DNA from: Adineta ricciae
Lineage: Eukaryota > Rotifera > Eurotatoria > Adinetida > Adinetidae
Direction of reading: 5' to 3'
Assembly: GCA_905250025.1 (NCBI GenBank)
Contig: CAJNOJ010000002.1
Span: forward strand, 620,001-684,000
Length of the DNA stretch: 64,000 bases
In this document: piece after piece, positions 49,379 to 60,307 of the stretch
How the letters are laid out: every line of letters begins with the position of its first letter
Numbering within the stretch: position 1 is the first letter of the stretch
The notes under the pieces: generated by a model
Seen by the model: the letters and a program-made list of their open reading frames with translations, nothing else
Told to the model about the DNA's origin: nothing
The model's database searches: none
Position numbers and translations under genes: made by a program

Positions 49379-50420
49379 ATGTTAAAACAGAAACTTCTTG
49401 TCTTATTTTTCTTCTTATTTCTGATTAGTGGTCAATTTTCCTACGCACGACTACATAGTAAGTGATAAATATAATGGGACTTCACTAAATGAGGGAATGT
49501 TGTCAAAATCTAGCGAATAAACACCAAGAAAATGATGATGATCACATATATCGTTTATTGAAACGATTTTTCTCGTCTCAATCTGGAATTGGTTCAACAC
49601 AAAAACCGTCGAATGTCCTCAATAGTCTGGTATATCCAGGATCGACTGCCAGTAATCAACAATTCGAATAATTAACACTGTATAAAACTGATATTTCCTA
49701 ATCTAGAAGCACAAGTGTCATCCCAACGTAGCACAAATTCACCATCATCAAGTGCATGCCTATCACACGCATGTGAACATGGAGGTATTTGCATTCCAAG
49801 AGGACAATATGTATACGATTGTAAATGCATTGGGCCATGGCGAGGAATCTATTGTGGAATTCGTATGATATCAATATCTGATTAAACGTATGCTTGACTT
49901 CTAATTATGTTCTAGCGGATGCTTGTTATAGATTACCCTGTCAAAATGGTGGTACTTGTCTAAACATGCATGATGATTATTGGTGCAAGTGTATAGATCC
50001 ATATTACGGTAAGATGGACTATGTTGCATTGATTACTGTTGTTGTTTTTTGTTTGTTTGTTGCATTCTAGGGATCAACTGCCAATTAAGTGTGTATTGAA
50101 GATGAGTATGAGACAAATATTTGCCTATGATTGTCTTTCTAGAGTATTCCAGTTCGGTTTATTCTGAGGATCGTTGTCGACCCTATATCTGTAATACGGG
50201 TCGATGTATTTCTCTACAAACTACGTATTATTGCCAATGTCCTGATGATCGCTATGGTGAACATTGCGAGAAACGTATGTCTTACGAAAAACTTGATTTG
50301 TAGGAGGAAACAAACTAGATGTGTGCATATGTGCTTTCTGTTTTAGAATTTTACAAAAGAACTATTGATAGCTATCAATCGTATCGAAGCTTATCCAAGA
50401 AGAATACAAGAAACAATTAA
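49379..50420 (+). CDS. Secreted protein with three EGF-like domains
   Basis: A secreted or matrix protein of unknown specific role. Exon 1 (ATG 49379) is a signal peptide (LLVLFFFLFLISGQFSYA). Exon 2 is a charged spacer (NKHQENDDDHIYRLLKRF). The best-phased donor for exon 2 is at 49652, joining the 49710 exon. The EGF cores are CLSHACEHGGICIPRG with CKCIGPWRGIYC, CYRLPCQNGGTCLNMH with WCKCIDPYYG, and CRPYICNTGRCISLQ with YCQCPDDRYGEHCEK. The last exon (from 50347) gives a basic tail ending KKNTRNN at 50420. AATAAA is at 50448. No membrane helix follows the EGF units. The short exon at about 50071-50090 is less certain. Confidence 0.72.
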
Positions 50421-51445
50421 ATTTTTATTTCATATGAATATTCCAACAATAAAACATTCAATTTTGATGAAAAGATATTGTTTTACCTTATATAAATAGC
50501 TGTTTTGACACTCTCGTCATTGTTGTCGTTAAGTTCGCAATATCTTCGAATGATAGTTCTCTACTTATAGTGTTTTGAAAAATTTAGAGAGCAGGAATTG
50601 TTAGTAATTAATCATCATTATTAGCTCAATATCGATCTTTTAGACATGTCAACAACATCTTGAATGTAGAGAACGTTTCAGACGTTCCGTGTTAATGCTT
50701 TCTCACCTTGACATTGCTTCTATAGCAAAAGTCATGATTTCTTTCGACATAGTCCTGCTTGACTTGTTTTCTTTTTCAAAGAAAATGCATCAGCGTAAGT
50801 CTTATATTATTGAGATGTAGTGCTTAGTTGTAGTAGTAGTTATTCTCTTATCTAGACACAGGCGACATATTTAGTTAATCCAATATCTTTCTATCGAGAA
50901 GTAATCGTCATAGTTTTCAAATATACAACTGAGTGCGTCATTATTGTAGCAGAGATGCACCTCACACTTCTTATGACTCAAGGTGATTACTCTCTTAGTC
51001 AGAATCATGTGATTAAGTGTGTAACCAAATAGATAAAATAATACTGAGTTGCGCTGCGACGATTAAACTTTTTTGATCATTGGATATGGTTGTTACCAAT
51101 AATTAAGCAAGGCTCTTTACTCTCGCACGTATTTTTTTTCTTTCTTATTCTTCATCATCTTGTTCATATATACGCTTTGGTCGCTATTCAACTACGATGT
51201 TTTACGTCACCTTGCCAGCGAAAGTATATTTTTTGCCATTGAAGGTAGCTCTTCGAAAGAATACGACAGTGGTTCATAAGCGACAACCGTCGTTATTTTA
51301 CCTGTTGTTCGATATCGGTAGGACGTACTCACGTAACTATTTTTCTTTTTCGTTTTTACTGAATATGACTGCTAATCTATATATTTAGTGTATCTAAGTC
51401 AGTTTAGTTGTAGATTGTAGTTTTTCTTTTGCACTGACAGCGAAC
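50421..51445. other. 1.0 kb gene-free region
   Basis: EGF gene 3'UTR (AATAAA 50448-50453) and the presumed HP1 promoter. No exon is recognised. Confidence 0.55.
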
Positions 51446-52303
51446 ATGGGTCGAACAGTTGTTGACGATAGCGACGAAAACAATGACGAATCACCGAAGA
51501 AACGAGTAGTGAATGATTTGGATTCAGATTCGAGCTCGGATTCGGAGGTTGATCTCGATGAAGAGCAATATATTGTTGAAAAAATTATCAAAATGCGTAC
51601 AACAAAAAAGGGCAAAGTCGAATGTAAGATAAATTCTACTTTCTCCTGAAATGAACTGAATCAAAAAGCATCTTTTCTTGTTTTATCATGAAAGATCTAC
51701 TCAAATGGAAAGGCTTCTCTCACAATGAGAATACATGGGTAAGAATCTATATTTCTATCAGCTTTTCGTCACTGTGATTTTGATCATTTCAGGAGCCTGC
51801 CGAAAATCTTGAATGTCCCGAATTGATCTCTGCTTTCATGGCTGAACAAAAAGAAAAACAACAGGCATCACACACGAAAACAAATGAAACATCAAACAGC
51901 AAACGATCTCGTAGTACCAGTGGTACTCATAAAAACAGTGATGATGATAGTAAGAATAACAACAATAATAATAATAACAACAGTTCACAGACCAAACGGT
52001 CGCGTGTCGAGTACAATGAGACAGGTTATGGACGAGGACTTGTACCAGCTGAATTGATAGGTGCAACCGATATTTACGATGGAGAATTGATGTTTTTGTA
52101 AGATACTTTAGTACCAAATTCACTTTCACGTCTGATATTTGTCTTTTAGAGTAAAATGGAAAGGTGTAACTAAACCTGAACTTGTTCCATCGCGTATTGT
52201 AAATAAGGAATCTCCTCAACTTGTGATCGCATTTTATGAAGCACGTTTAACATGGAATTCGACAAACAGCAGTAATAATTCATCGAATCATAACAAAGTT
52301 TAA
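51446..52303 (+). CDS. CBX: HP1 / chromobox heterochromatin protein
   Basis: A reader of methylated H3K9 that builds heterochromatin. It starts at ATG 51446 and has four exons with short introns. An acidic Ser/Asp N-terminus (SDSSSDSEVDLDEEQYIVE) leads into the chromodomain: QYIVEKIIKMRT, GKVEYLLKWKGFSHNENTWE and PAENLECPELISAF. The aromatic cage is Tyr in QYIVE plus Trp and Trp/Phe in WKGF..TW. The hinge is basic and Ser/Asn-rich, with a nine-residue poly-Asn run. The chromoshadow domain has GRGLVPAELIGATDIYDGEL, MFLVKWKG and LVPSRIVNKESPQLVIAFYE. The end is an Asn/Ser tail stopping at 52303. AATAAA is at 52448. The pair of chromo and chromoshadow domains fixes the HP1 class (CBX1/3/5). Confidence 0.94.
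51955..51983 (+). repeat. Asn-codon triplet repeat in the HP1 hinge
   Basis: A run of AAC and AAT codons encoding nine Asn in a row. Because it mixes both codons it is not a pure microsatellite. Confidence 0.85.
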
Positions 52304-52960
52304 AATTTTCATGATTTTCTTCTATTTTTAACTTGTAAGTGGACCGATGTAGGTTTTTCTATATCACTGCACACTAGATTTTTTTTCATAGTCGCATGAT
52401 GAAATTTGCTTTCTTTTCTTGTTCGCTTATTTACATATTATGATCAAAATAAACGTAGTTCCATACGTGCAGGTTTTTCAATATCAAGACAATTTTCATA
52501 AATAGTAGAAAAGGATAATACGATTCATCTCCCATCGGAAATAATTAGATCTGAATAATCAAATCTAGCAGAAAAACACAGAAACATACAGTTTTTTTTT
52601 CATTTCGAGAAGTCTTCTACTGGCGGAACTCATTGAAGAAGAAGGGTTTCTGACAATTGACGTTTGAAATCATGTCTTTTTTTTGTCCGATCGAATTACG
52701 ATAGGTTCATTCGAAATAAAACTTCCTCTTTCTGTTTATTTGTAATGTTACTATCTCTTGGTATTTTTCTTAAACACACTAGACACAAAATACATGCATA
52801 TACAACGAGACAAATCATATCAGACAAAAGAGATACACATACCACGTGTTACATACAATTTAAAAAGAAGAAAAAAAAATAAGACAAAGAAAACGTAAGT
52901 CGATTCGGTAACAAGAAAAGCAAGAAATAATGATAGATAGATAGAGCATACTAATCAAAT
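52304..52960. other. Convergent intergenic region
   Basis: 3' flanks of HP1 (AATAAA at 52448-52453) and SPOP (minus). AT-rich, nothing else recognised. Confidence 0.6.
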
Positions 52961-54632
52961 TTATGCAGTTCTTTGTTTCTTTCGTGGTGGACAAATGATA
53001 TTGTTTTGGGCAGATGCCATTGCTCGATAAGCATCGGCTAGCAGATGAGGATGCGTACGAATCATTGTTTGAAAGCCAGCCGTTTCCAAAACGTCTGAAT
53101 ACAAACAAAAGAAAACAAAAATCTTCAAGAAAAATTCTTGTTTTTATCTACCTTGAGTATGTGTATTGATAAAATCAATGGCTTGTTGTCGTAATTGTGT
53201 CGCTGAATGAAGATCAGCAAGTATAAGTGTATCAGCAACATTATCTCGATCGATTGTTGTACACAATGCTTCCTCACATTGTACTTTCAGTCTTTCCAAA
53301 CAATATTTGTCTGCAGCTGGCAGTAGTGCATCAGCTAATTTGTCCATGTTTTGCGCTTTACCGGTGTATATAAAACGAAGAATTTCAAACATAATATCGC
53401 CATCGATATCTTCGATTTCTACACGTGATCGCTCGGTTTCTAACATTTTATGTTCGAACATTGCTTGAAAGACTTTTGATCGTGCACTTAATATTGCTTT
53501 ATGAACAGGAAACTCTCGTTGTCCACAAACAAATGTCACATCCGAATACACCGGATTATCAAGAAGAAACTGATAATCGTTGCTTAACTGACATTCAGGA
53601 ATTTTAAACTAAAGAAAGGCAAAATTATTGACGAATAACGATATCCATACAATCCTACTGAATTGATTTGGGTTTGTCCACTGATGTTGACACTATCTGC
53701 AACTACGCTAACTTCGCAGAATAGAGTTAATTTATCATCTGGTAAAAGGCCGTTTGCTTCGTCAATTAAAAAGTCGCGTCGGATGAATTTTTTAAAACCC
53801 CAATCTTTTCCTTGAAATTGAAAGAACATAGATGATTATTGGTGAAAATATTCAACATTACCTTGCACAAATCGATAAGCACGTTGAGATTCCATTGCTT
53901 TTGTTTCATCACCTTTAGAGTTTAGTATGGAAAATTTAAATTTTGCTCGAGTTTCACATTTACTATTTGGAGCAGCGACAAGTAACAAGTAAAGTGATAG
54001 GTAATCTTTCGATTCCTCGTCGAGACCTTTCGGATTCAGACGTAAACACCATTTTAATTTATCATTGGCATTGGCAGAGAACGAAGAAGATTTCAAAGCT
54101 TCACCCATTTCTTCGCGACAAAATGAGAAATTATTGATTGTCCAATTGAATGAAAACTGTTGGATAAAAAAAAAAGATTTAATCATGTTCGTATGTTTAC
54201 TTGGAGATGTACTCTGTATCTTTGAAAACTGAGTAAATATTTGCATTGCTAATACCTTATTGAAGAGTTTAATGAAAAATGACGAAACATATGTGGAAGT
54301 GAGTACTTTCATATTTACAAGTAGAAACTCGATATTAGAAATGAGAACTTCGAACTCTCATGAGTTGAACAACAATTATCAATTCTATTCTTTGCAGAAT
54401 TTCAACTTACTTTGATGACTTTAACACTTGTTAAACACCAAGATTCAGAAACGGGTTGACTTAATGAATGAACTGGTTGTTGTACTGTTGATACTGTTGT
54501 TTGTTGTTGACTATGTGCTGTCAATAGTATTCCACTGGATGTATCACTAGTCATACTGCCAGGAATATAATGAACAGATGGTGAAGGTGCTCGTACGATG
54601 ACGATATTTTGCGGTGAGTCGGGGAGCATCAT
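52961..54632 (-). CDS. SPOP: SPOP-type MATH-BTB adaptor of CUL3 ubiquitin ligase
   Basis: A substrate adaptor for CUL3 ligase in the nucleus. It starts at the paired ATGs at 54632/54629. A Ser/Gln-rich N-terminus ([14 protein letters not shown]) leads to [13 protein letters not shown], and after an intron of about 250 bp to the MATH domain: [48 protein letters not shown] and [13 protein letters not shown]. The next exon gives [18 protein letters not shown] and [12 protein letters not shown]. The BTB exon (53551-53144) has [34 protein letters not shown] and [10 protein letters not shown]. The BACK-like helices and PPRKKQRTA (nuclear signal) close the protein. MATH residues are almost those of vertebrate SPOP, so substrate choice is probably conserved. 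Divergent from CARS2. Confidence 0.95.
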
Positions 54633-54992
54633 TTGTTTGTGTCGTTTGAAATATGGAAGAAAACGTTGTCAAAATAAGATCTGAAAAATAAAATGAATCA
54701 AGATATGGAGAAAAACAGATATTAGTCACTCAGTTTGTTCTTATTTTGTTTCATGAGTCATGTAATGAATTAGAAAAGGATTGTCTTTCGTTATAGATAT
54801 GGTAGATTATTAATCATTGATACCACAATTTCATATTTGACAAATCTTGTTTTATTTACATCAAATGTAACGATCAAACGAACGAAGAATTGCTGCTGAT
54901 GGTATGATTGGTTGAAAGCATTCGACCAATAGAAAGCTTATTGATAAAACGAATGTTTTATTTGTTGTTTATTATATTCTAACAACATCGAA
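54633..54992. other. Divergent promoter region, SPOP / CARS2
   Basis: 360 bp between two divergent ATGs. No exon is seen; possible reverse CCAAT boxes (attgg near 54908 and ccaat near 54926). Confidence 0.5.
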
Positions 54993-57148
54993 ATGATACT
55001 TCGATCAAATCGATTTTCTTTTCGTTCATTGTTATCTCTTCATCGGTTTTATTCATCGTATCAGCTTCACGATGTCTATATCTATAACTCCACAAGCAAA
55101 GCCATGGAAAAATTCGAAGCCAAGTATCCTGGAACTATCTTCTGGTACGCAAAGAGAATTCCATGATAGTTTTGTCGATTCTATAACATCTTCTTTCAAT
55201 TAAAAGGTACTCATGTGGTCCAACCGTTTACGATAGCTCTCATATCGGTCATGCAAGTACCTATGTAACTTTCGATATCATACATCGAATACTGAAACAT
55301 GTTTTCAATTACAATATCGTTCTGATGATGGGCATCACAGATATTGACGATAAAATCATTCAACGTAGCCAGAAAGTTTGTTGACCAAGCGCTTATGGAT
55401 AGTTTTGTAAAAGTGTGTTCTTTAGGAAAAAGTTCATTATCTAGAAATATCAAAGAAATATGAACAAGAATTCATTGACGATATGCAAAAGCTAAATGTT
55501 CAATCGCCGACTCTGTATGCGCGTGTTTCCGATCACATACCATTGATAATCAATTTCATACAGAGACTAATCGATAAAGGAGTTGCATATGCATGTCCAT
55601 CGGGCTCGGTCTATTTTGATATGAACCAGTACGGTGAAAAACATGATTATCAACATCATCGAATGAATGAACAAGGTCTGTCGTCAATAGAAGCAGACAT
55701 TCTGGCTGAAAAACGAAGTACGCGAGATTTCGCATTGTGGAAAGGACGAGATCCAGCAAGCAATGAATTAAAATTTCAATCACCCTGGGGGTATGGAAGA
55801 CCTGGATGGCATATCGAATGTTCTGCCATGGCAAGGTAAACTATGTTTCCTTCTGCTACTCTATCGAAAACTGTTCTTCTACTTAAATCGTCTAGTCGAA
55901 CATTTGGCTCTCATCTCGATATACATTCTGGTGGTCTCGATCTTGTTTTTCCTCATCATGCTAATGAAATTCTTCAATCTACAGCATATCACGGCAATAA
56001 AACCTGGGTGAAGTATTGGTTACATTCAGGTACGAATACAATCTGTTACTGAATTACACATGTTCAATAGTTTGATTTCAGGTTTGTTGAATACAAAATC
56101 TATGGATGAGAAAATGTCAAAATCGTTGAATAATACTATTCTCATTCGTGATATGCTGGAAACATACACACCTGCTCAATTTCGTCTGTTTTGTTTGATG
56201 CACGATTATCGTTCACGTAAGTAATGAATGACAGACTAAAATCTAACGAACCATTCGCTTATTTCAGCGAGATCATTTGAATCAGCTGCCATTCAGCAAG
56301 CATTATTCGTCGATAAACTATTCCGATCGTTTTTTGATACTGTTCAAGCTTGTCAAAAAGGTCTAGTTGATGTTTCTACTTTGTCTGAAGCTGAAACAAT
56401 ATCCAGGTATGGAAAGTACCTCAAAATGTTAAACATCGTCTCCTTTTTCAATAGAATCAGCAATACTCAAGATGAAATTATCGATGTCTTAGCAAACAAT
56501 TTCGATACACCGTCAGCAATGACTCGTTTGCAAGAACTAGTTCACTGGATTAATTCACATATGAACTACGATATTCGTGACAATGAGGTATGATACACTG
56601 ATGGTAAGTGATCTGAGAAAGAGTCGATACCAGTTAAAACGATCGTTAGAAATAAATTCTTCCATGTGCAGCTAAGAATGATTATGTTTACTTTTTCTTC
56701 TAGAATGCAATGATGAACACGTCCACGTGTGCGTTACATTTGGCGGTTGATTTCATTCAATCATGGCTTGAAATATTTGGTATTGATATGAGTATCTCTG
56801 GCGGTCAAAATCAAGTAAGATTTTATTAATCGATGATATTTTCATCAGTATAAATGGTGTGTACATAGAAGACATCATCTGATCGTATTTTATTGGAAAA
56901 TGTCATTGAAAAAAGCGTACAATTTCGTACAAATATACGCGGCATCAGTCGTCAAAAAGTTGCCAGTGGAGAAAGTCCGAAAAAACAATTACTCGAACAA
57001 TGCGATGATTATCGTCTCCAAATGAAATATCTCGGTGTAGAGATAAAAGTATTACTTATCAGAGTGATAGAACATCTTTCCTTTCTTAAACATTGAATTT
57101 TTTTTCTAGGATCGCCACCAAGGATCAACATGGTCATTGAAAAAATAA
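54993..57148 (+). CDS. CARS2: Mitochondrial cysteinyl-tRNA synthetase
   Basis: Charges tRNA-Cys in mitochondria. ATG 54993 begins an Arg/Ser-rich targeting peptide ([20 protein letters not shown]). Zinc and HIGH motifs: [18 protein letters not shown]. Further class I landmarks are [55 protein letters not shown] and [20 protein letters not shown], where KMSKS is intact. The C-terminal helical region includes [16 protein letters not shown] and ends [12 protein letters not shown] at 57148. About eleven exons with short introns; the intron near 55377 has a GTTTGT donor. The targeting peptide, and a catalytic core that lacks the insertions of the cytosolic enzyme, point to CARS2. The next gene, SDHD, begins 125 bp downstream on the same strand. 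Confidence 0.94.
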
Positions 57149-57272
57149 GAATTATTTCATTTCTTCACGTATTCCAAATTTAGATATACAGAACAATAGA
57201 AGTGAAATTTCCAGCTCTACAGAAAGTTATTTATTGTTTCAGATTAGAAACTCTCTTTTAAGCAGTAAAAAA

Positions 57273-57874
57273 ATGAGTTTTGCACTTATGCGTGCTTTTC
57301 GACCATTGAGTCGTATCGCTCATCCAGCATTGGCTAATTCATATTTTCTTGCTGCTCCATCATCGGTAACGTCGAGCTAAGTATTCTTGAATAATATGAA
57401 CATTTATTTCAACATATAGAAATTAATGGTTCCAGCTACTACAGGAACAGCAATTCAGCCACGAGTCTCAAATCAACTTCAACATCCTGTGGCAGGCATG
57501 GCTGCTTTAACAGGCACTGATCATTGGAAAATCGAGCGTGTGGTCGCTATAGCTATGCTCGCAATCATACCTGGCTCATTCGTATATGATACGGCATTCA
57601 TGAATTATCTACTTGCTGCATCGCTTGCCATTCATGCTCATTGGGGCTTGGACACTGTGTTGATTGATTATTGTCCAAGACCAGCTTTACCTTTAGCTAA
57701 CATCGTTCGATATGCACTGACAGCTATTGTCTTTGGTGGCCTTTCGTAAGTACCATAAGGAATGAAACTCGAAATTCTTAGCGATCTTCTTTTTGTTTTC
57801 TCTTAAATAGATATTTTGCATACAATGATATTGGCTTAACAAAAGCAATGAAAGCACTATGGCGTTTACATTAA
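57273..57874 (+). CDS. SDHD: Succinate dehydrogenase cytochrome b small subunit
   Basis: Membrane anchor of respiratory complex II; it binds heme b and ubiquinone with SDHC. Three exons start at ATG 57273 and join in phase (PSS, then KLMVPA; GGLS, then YFAYND). The N-terminus is a mitochondrial targeting sequence (MRAFRPLSRIAHPALANSYF). The core has DHWKIERVVAIAMLAIIPG, a second helix LLAASLAIHAHWGLDTVLID with the heme-ligand His in HAHWGL, and YFAYNDIGLTKAMKALWRL at the end. Length (about 160 residues) is normal. AATAAA is at 57981. It sits tightly between CARS2 and AMACR on one strand. Confidence 0.93.
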
Positions 57875-58135
57875 ATATTTTCTTATCTCTATCTATAGAT
57901 TTACAGAGAACACTAATTCTTCTTGTCCCTTTTTTTGTAGTGGAAAAATAGTGTCAACTATGTCCTCTTTTTCTATGTTAAATAAACATCAGACGAACTA
58001 TATAATTAGTGACTGATAGGAGTGATAGTTCCATGCAAGCAACATTGATTTGATTGATACTAATGATGATTATGAATCGAGTAGAAGTGAAGTAAATAAT
58101 TAACATTTTGTTTTGTCCTATTTCCAGACTTTGTC

Positions 58136-59351
58136 ATGGCTTTGCGCGGACTTAAAGTACTTGAACTATCTGGTTTAGCGCCAGTGCCATTCTGTGGTAT
58201 GCTTCTTGCTGATTTCGGTGCATCTGTCATACGTATCGATCGACCTGATGATCGACAAAATGCTCGACTTGATCGACTTGCACGAGGCAAACGATCGATT
58301 TCGATTGATTTGAAAGTTCCGAAAGGCATAGAAGTGTTTCGTCGTCTATCATCGACGGCTGATGTTCTCATCGAACCATTCCGACCTGGTGTTATGGAAA
58401 AACTCGGTCTAGGTCCAGACATATTACTCAACGAGAACAAGGGTCTTGTCTATACCCGCGTATCAGGCTATGGACAAGATGGATCATTTGTCAAGAAGGC
58501 TGGACACGATATTAACTATTTATCGATTAGTGGTCTGCTATCAATGTTGGGAAGATCGAACCAGAAACCGCATGCACCAATTAATTTAGCTGCTGATTTT
58601 GCTGGAGGTGGTCTATTAGCCGCTTATGCAATTATGGCTGCCATATTCGAACGGCAAACGACAAAACAAGGACAAGTACTTGATTTATCACTTGCCGAAG
58701 GTTTGCTTGACATTTTTTCTCGATTTTATCAACATGCGTCCGCTTACAATAGGGTCGGCATATGTCAGTTCGTGGATGTGGACTTCACGTGATCTACCAA
58801 TGGTGTGGTTTGGTAATCAACGTGGTGAAAATTTACTTGACGGTGGAGCTCATTTCTATGATACGTATGAAACATCCGATGATCTCTATATGGCTGTTGG
58901 TGCAATTGAACCACAATTCTATAAGCAACTTTTAATCGGCCTTGGTCTCGACCCGAATGATGAAACACATAATCAAATGAACATTCATGAAATGAAGAAG
59001 AAGTTCGAAGAGATTTTCAAGAGAAAAACTCAAAAAGAATGGACAGAAATATTCGATAAATTAGATGCTTGTTGTACACCAGTGTTGAATTGGGATGCCG
59101 CATGTAAACATGAACATAATCAAGACAGAAAGAATTTCCTATTCACAAATGAAAAGCAAGAACAACCTATTCCAAAACCAGCACCTCGCTTTTCAGCATC
59201 GAAACTACCAGCTATCGACCGACCAGCACCAAACTCAGGTGAACATTCAGCTGAAATTTTACGTGAAATCGGCTACACTACCGAACATATCGAAACACTG
59301 ATCAAAGAGAATATTGTTCAAAGTTCTCAACTTCCTAAGTCGAAAATATAA
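58136..59351 (+). CDS. AMACR: Alpha-methylacyl-CoA racemase (CaiB/BaiF family)
   Basis: Interconverts (2R)- and (2S)-methylacyl-CoA so that branched fatty acids and bile-acid-type side chains can enter beta-oxidation, in peroxisome and mitochondrion. Exon 1 is 58136-58700 ([46 protein letters not shown]). Catalytic candidates are His in [10 protein letters not shown], Asp in [10 protein letters not shown] and Glu in [10 protein letters not shown] 52 bp intron (58701-58752, donor GTTTGC) joins DLSLAEG to [10 protein letters not shown], the same junction as the vertebrate protein; without it the two frames look like a frameshift. Exon 2 contains [14 protein letters not shown], then [11 protein letters not shown], and ends SQLPKSKI. 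The C-terminus is not a canonical SKL, but KSKI is near a peroxisomal signal. AATAAA is at 59432. Confidence 0.93.
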
Positions 59352-60307
59352 TTCCTTCTTTCTATTAACACTGCATTCTTTTTTTTCAAATTTAATTTAC
59401 ATCTACAACAATGTGTCACTCTGATAGTCTAAATAAAAATATGATTTGTCTATCCTTTTCCGATGATTATGCTTCATGATGATGTTGTTGTTGTTGTTGT
59501 TCACTACAGGCTCGCTATCAAGTTATTGTGCCTCACTTTTTCCGTCGCTGCTTGATTGATAACGCCTACTATGATTATCATGACATTTCCCCAGCGAGAA
59601 AGGCTACGAAGCATGATATCATGGTGAAACAGATTCGATACGCTTCTATTACAAGTATTGTACAAAACAAATAAACATGTGGCAAACCCTGTTTATCATT
59701 ACGAGGCTCCTAAGTTCGGAGATTCTGTACAAAGAAGAAAATCCAAAACAGGAAGAAAATGTGAGGCAAAAATAGCCTTGAGGTGGTGTCAACAACAACA
59801 ACTCTGAGATTTATGAATGAATATTGATAATATCGATAGATCGGCAATAGAACTACTAAATCTCTTGTTATCGTCATCGTCCCCTTTCTGTTCGACTTTT
59901 CTCATCAATTTGTCTCGATTGATGGTACTTGTTATTTTCTTCTAGTGATAATGATGATACAATAGAACGTAAGAAAGAAAATCAATCGATATGATGAAAA
60001 TATTCAATTAAGCACGAATATGATGATTTACCGATAAGATCTATCAATGTGATAGGCATCAGCAATAACAACAACATCTGTCTCACTATCAACCTTTGAT
60101 ATCCATGCTAAAGTCTAATATCAAGAGAGAGAGAGAACCTCGAAATAACACACTTGTAGTGTGGTTGTCTTTTTACAAGATGTATTATTTTTAGACATCT
60201 AACAGACACTTGTCTGTACGCACTGACGAGGATCAGTCACTTTTACTCAAGAATCTTCTCACTCTCTCTCTCTCTCTTTGTGTTGAATTGAACTTCAAGT
60301 GTTAATA
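59352..60307. other. 0.95 kb gene-free region
   Basis: AMACR 3'UTR and the upstream region of the next gene. It carries a (GTT)n run (59480-59501), a GA run near 60126 and a (CT)n run (60262-60277) just before the presumed start. No exon is recognised. Confidence 0.6.
60262..60277. repeat. (CT)n tract upstream of a start codon
   Basis: A perfect CT repeat about 30 bp upstream of the proposed ATG at 60308; it could be promoter or 5'UTR. Confidence 0.7.

Noticed and set aside
58701..58752. Apparent frameshift in AMACR
   Set aside because: A 52 bp intron with donor GTTTGC joins AEG to SAYVSSW exactly as in the vertebrate protein, so the gene is intact.
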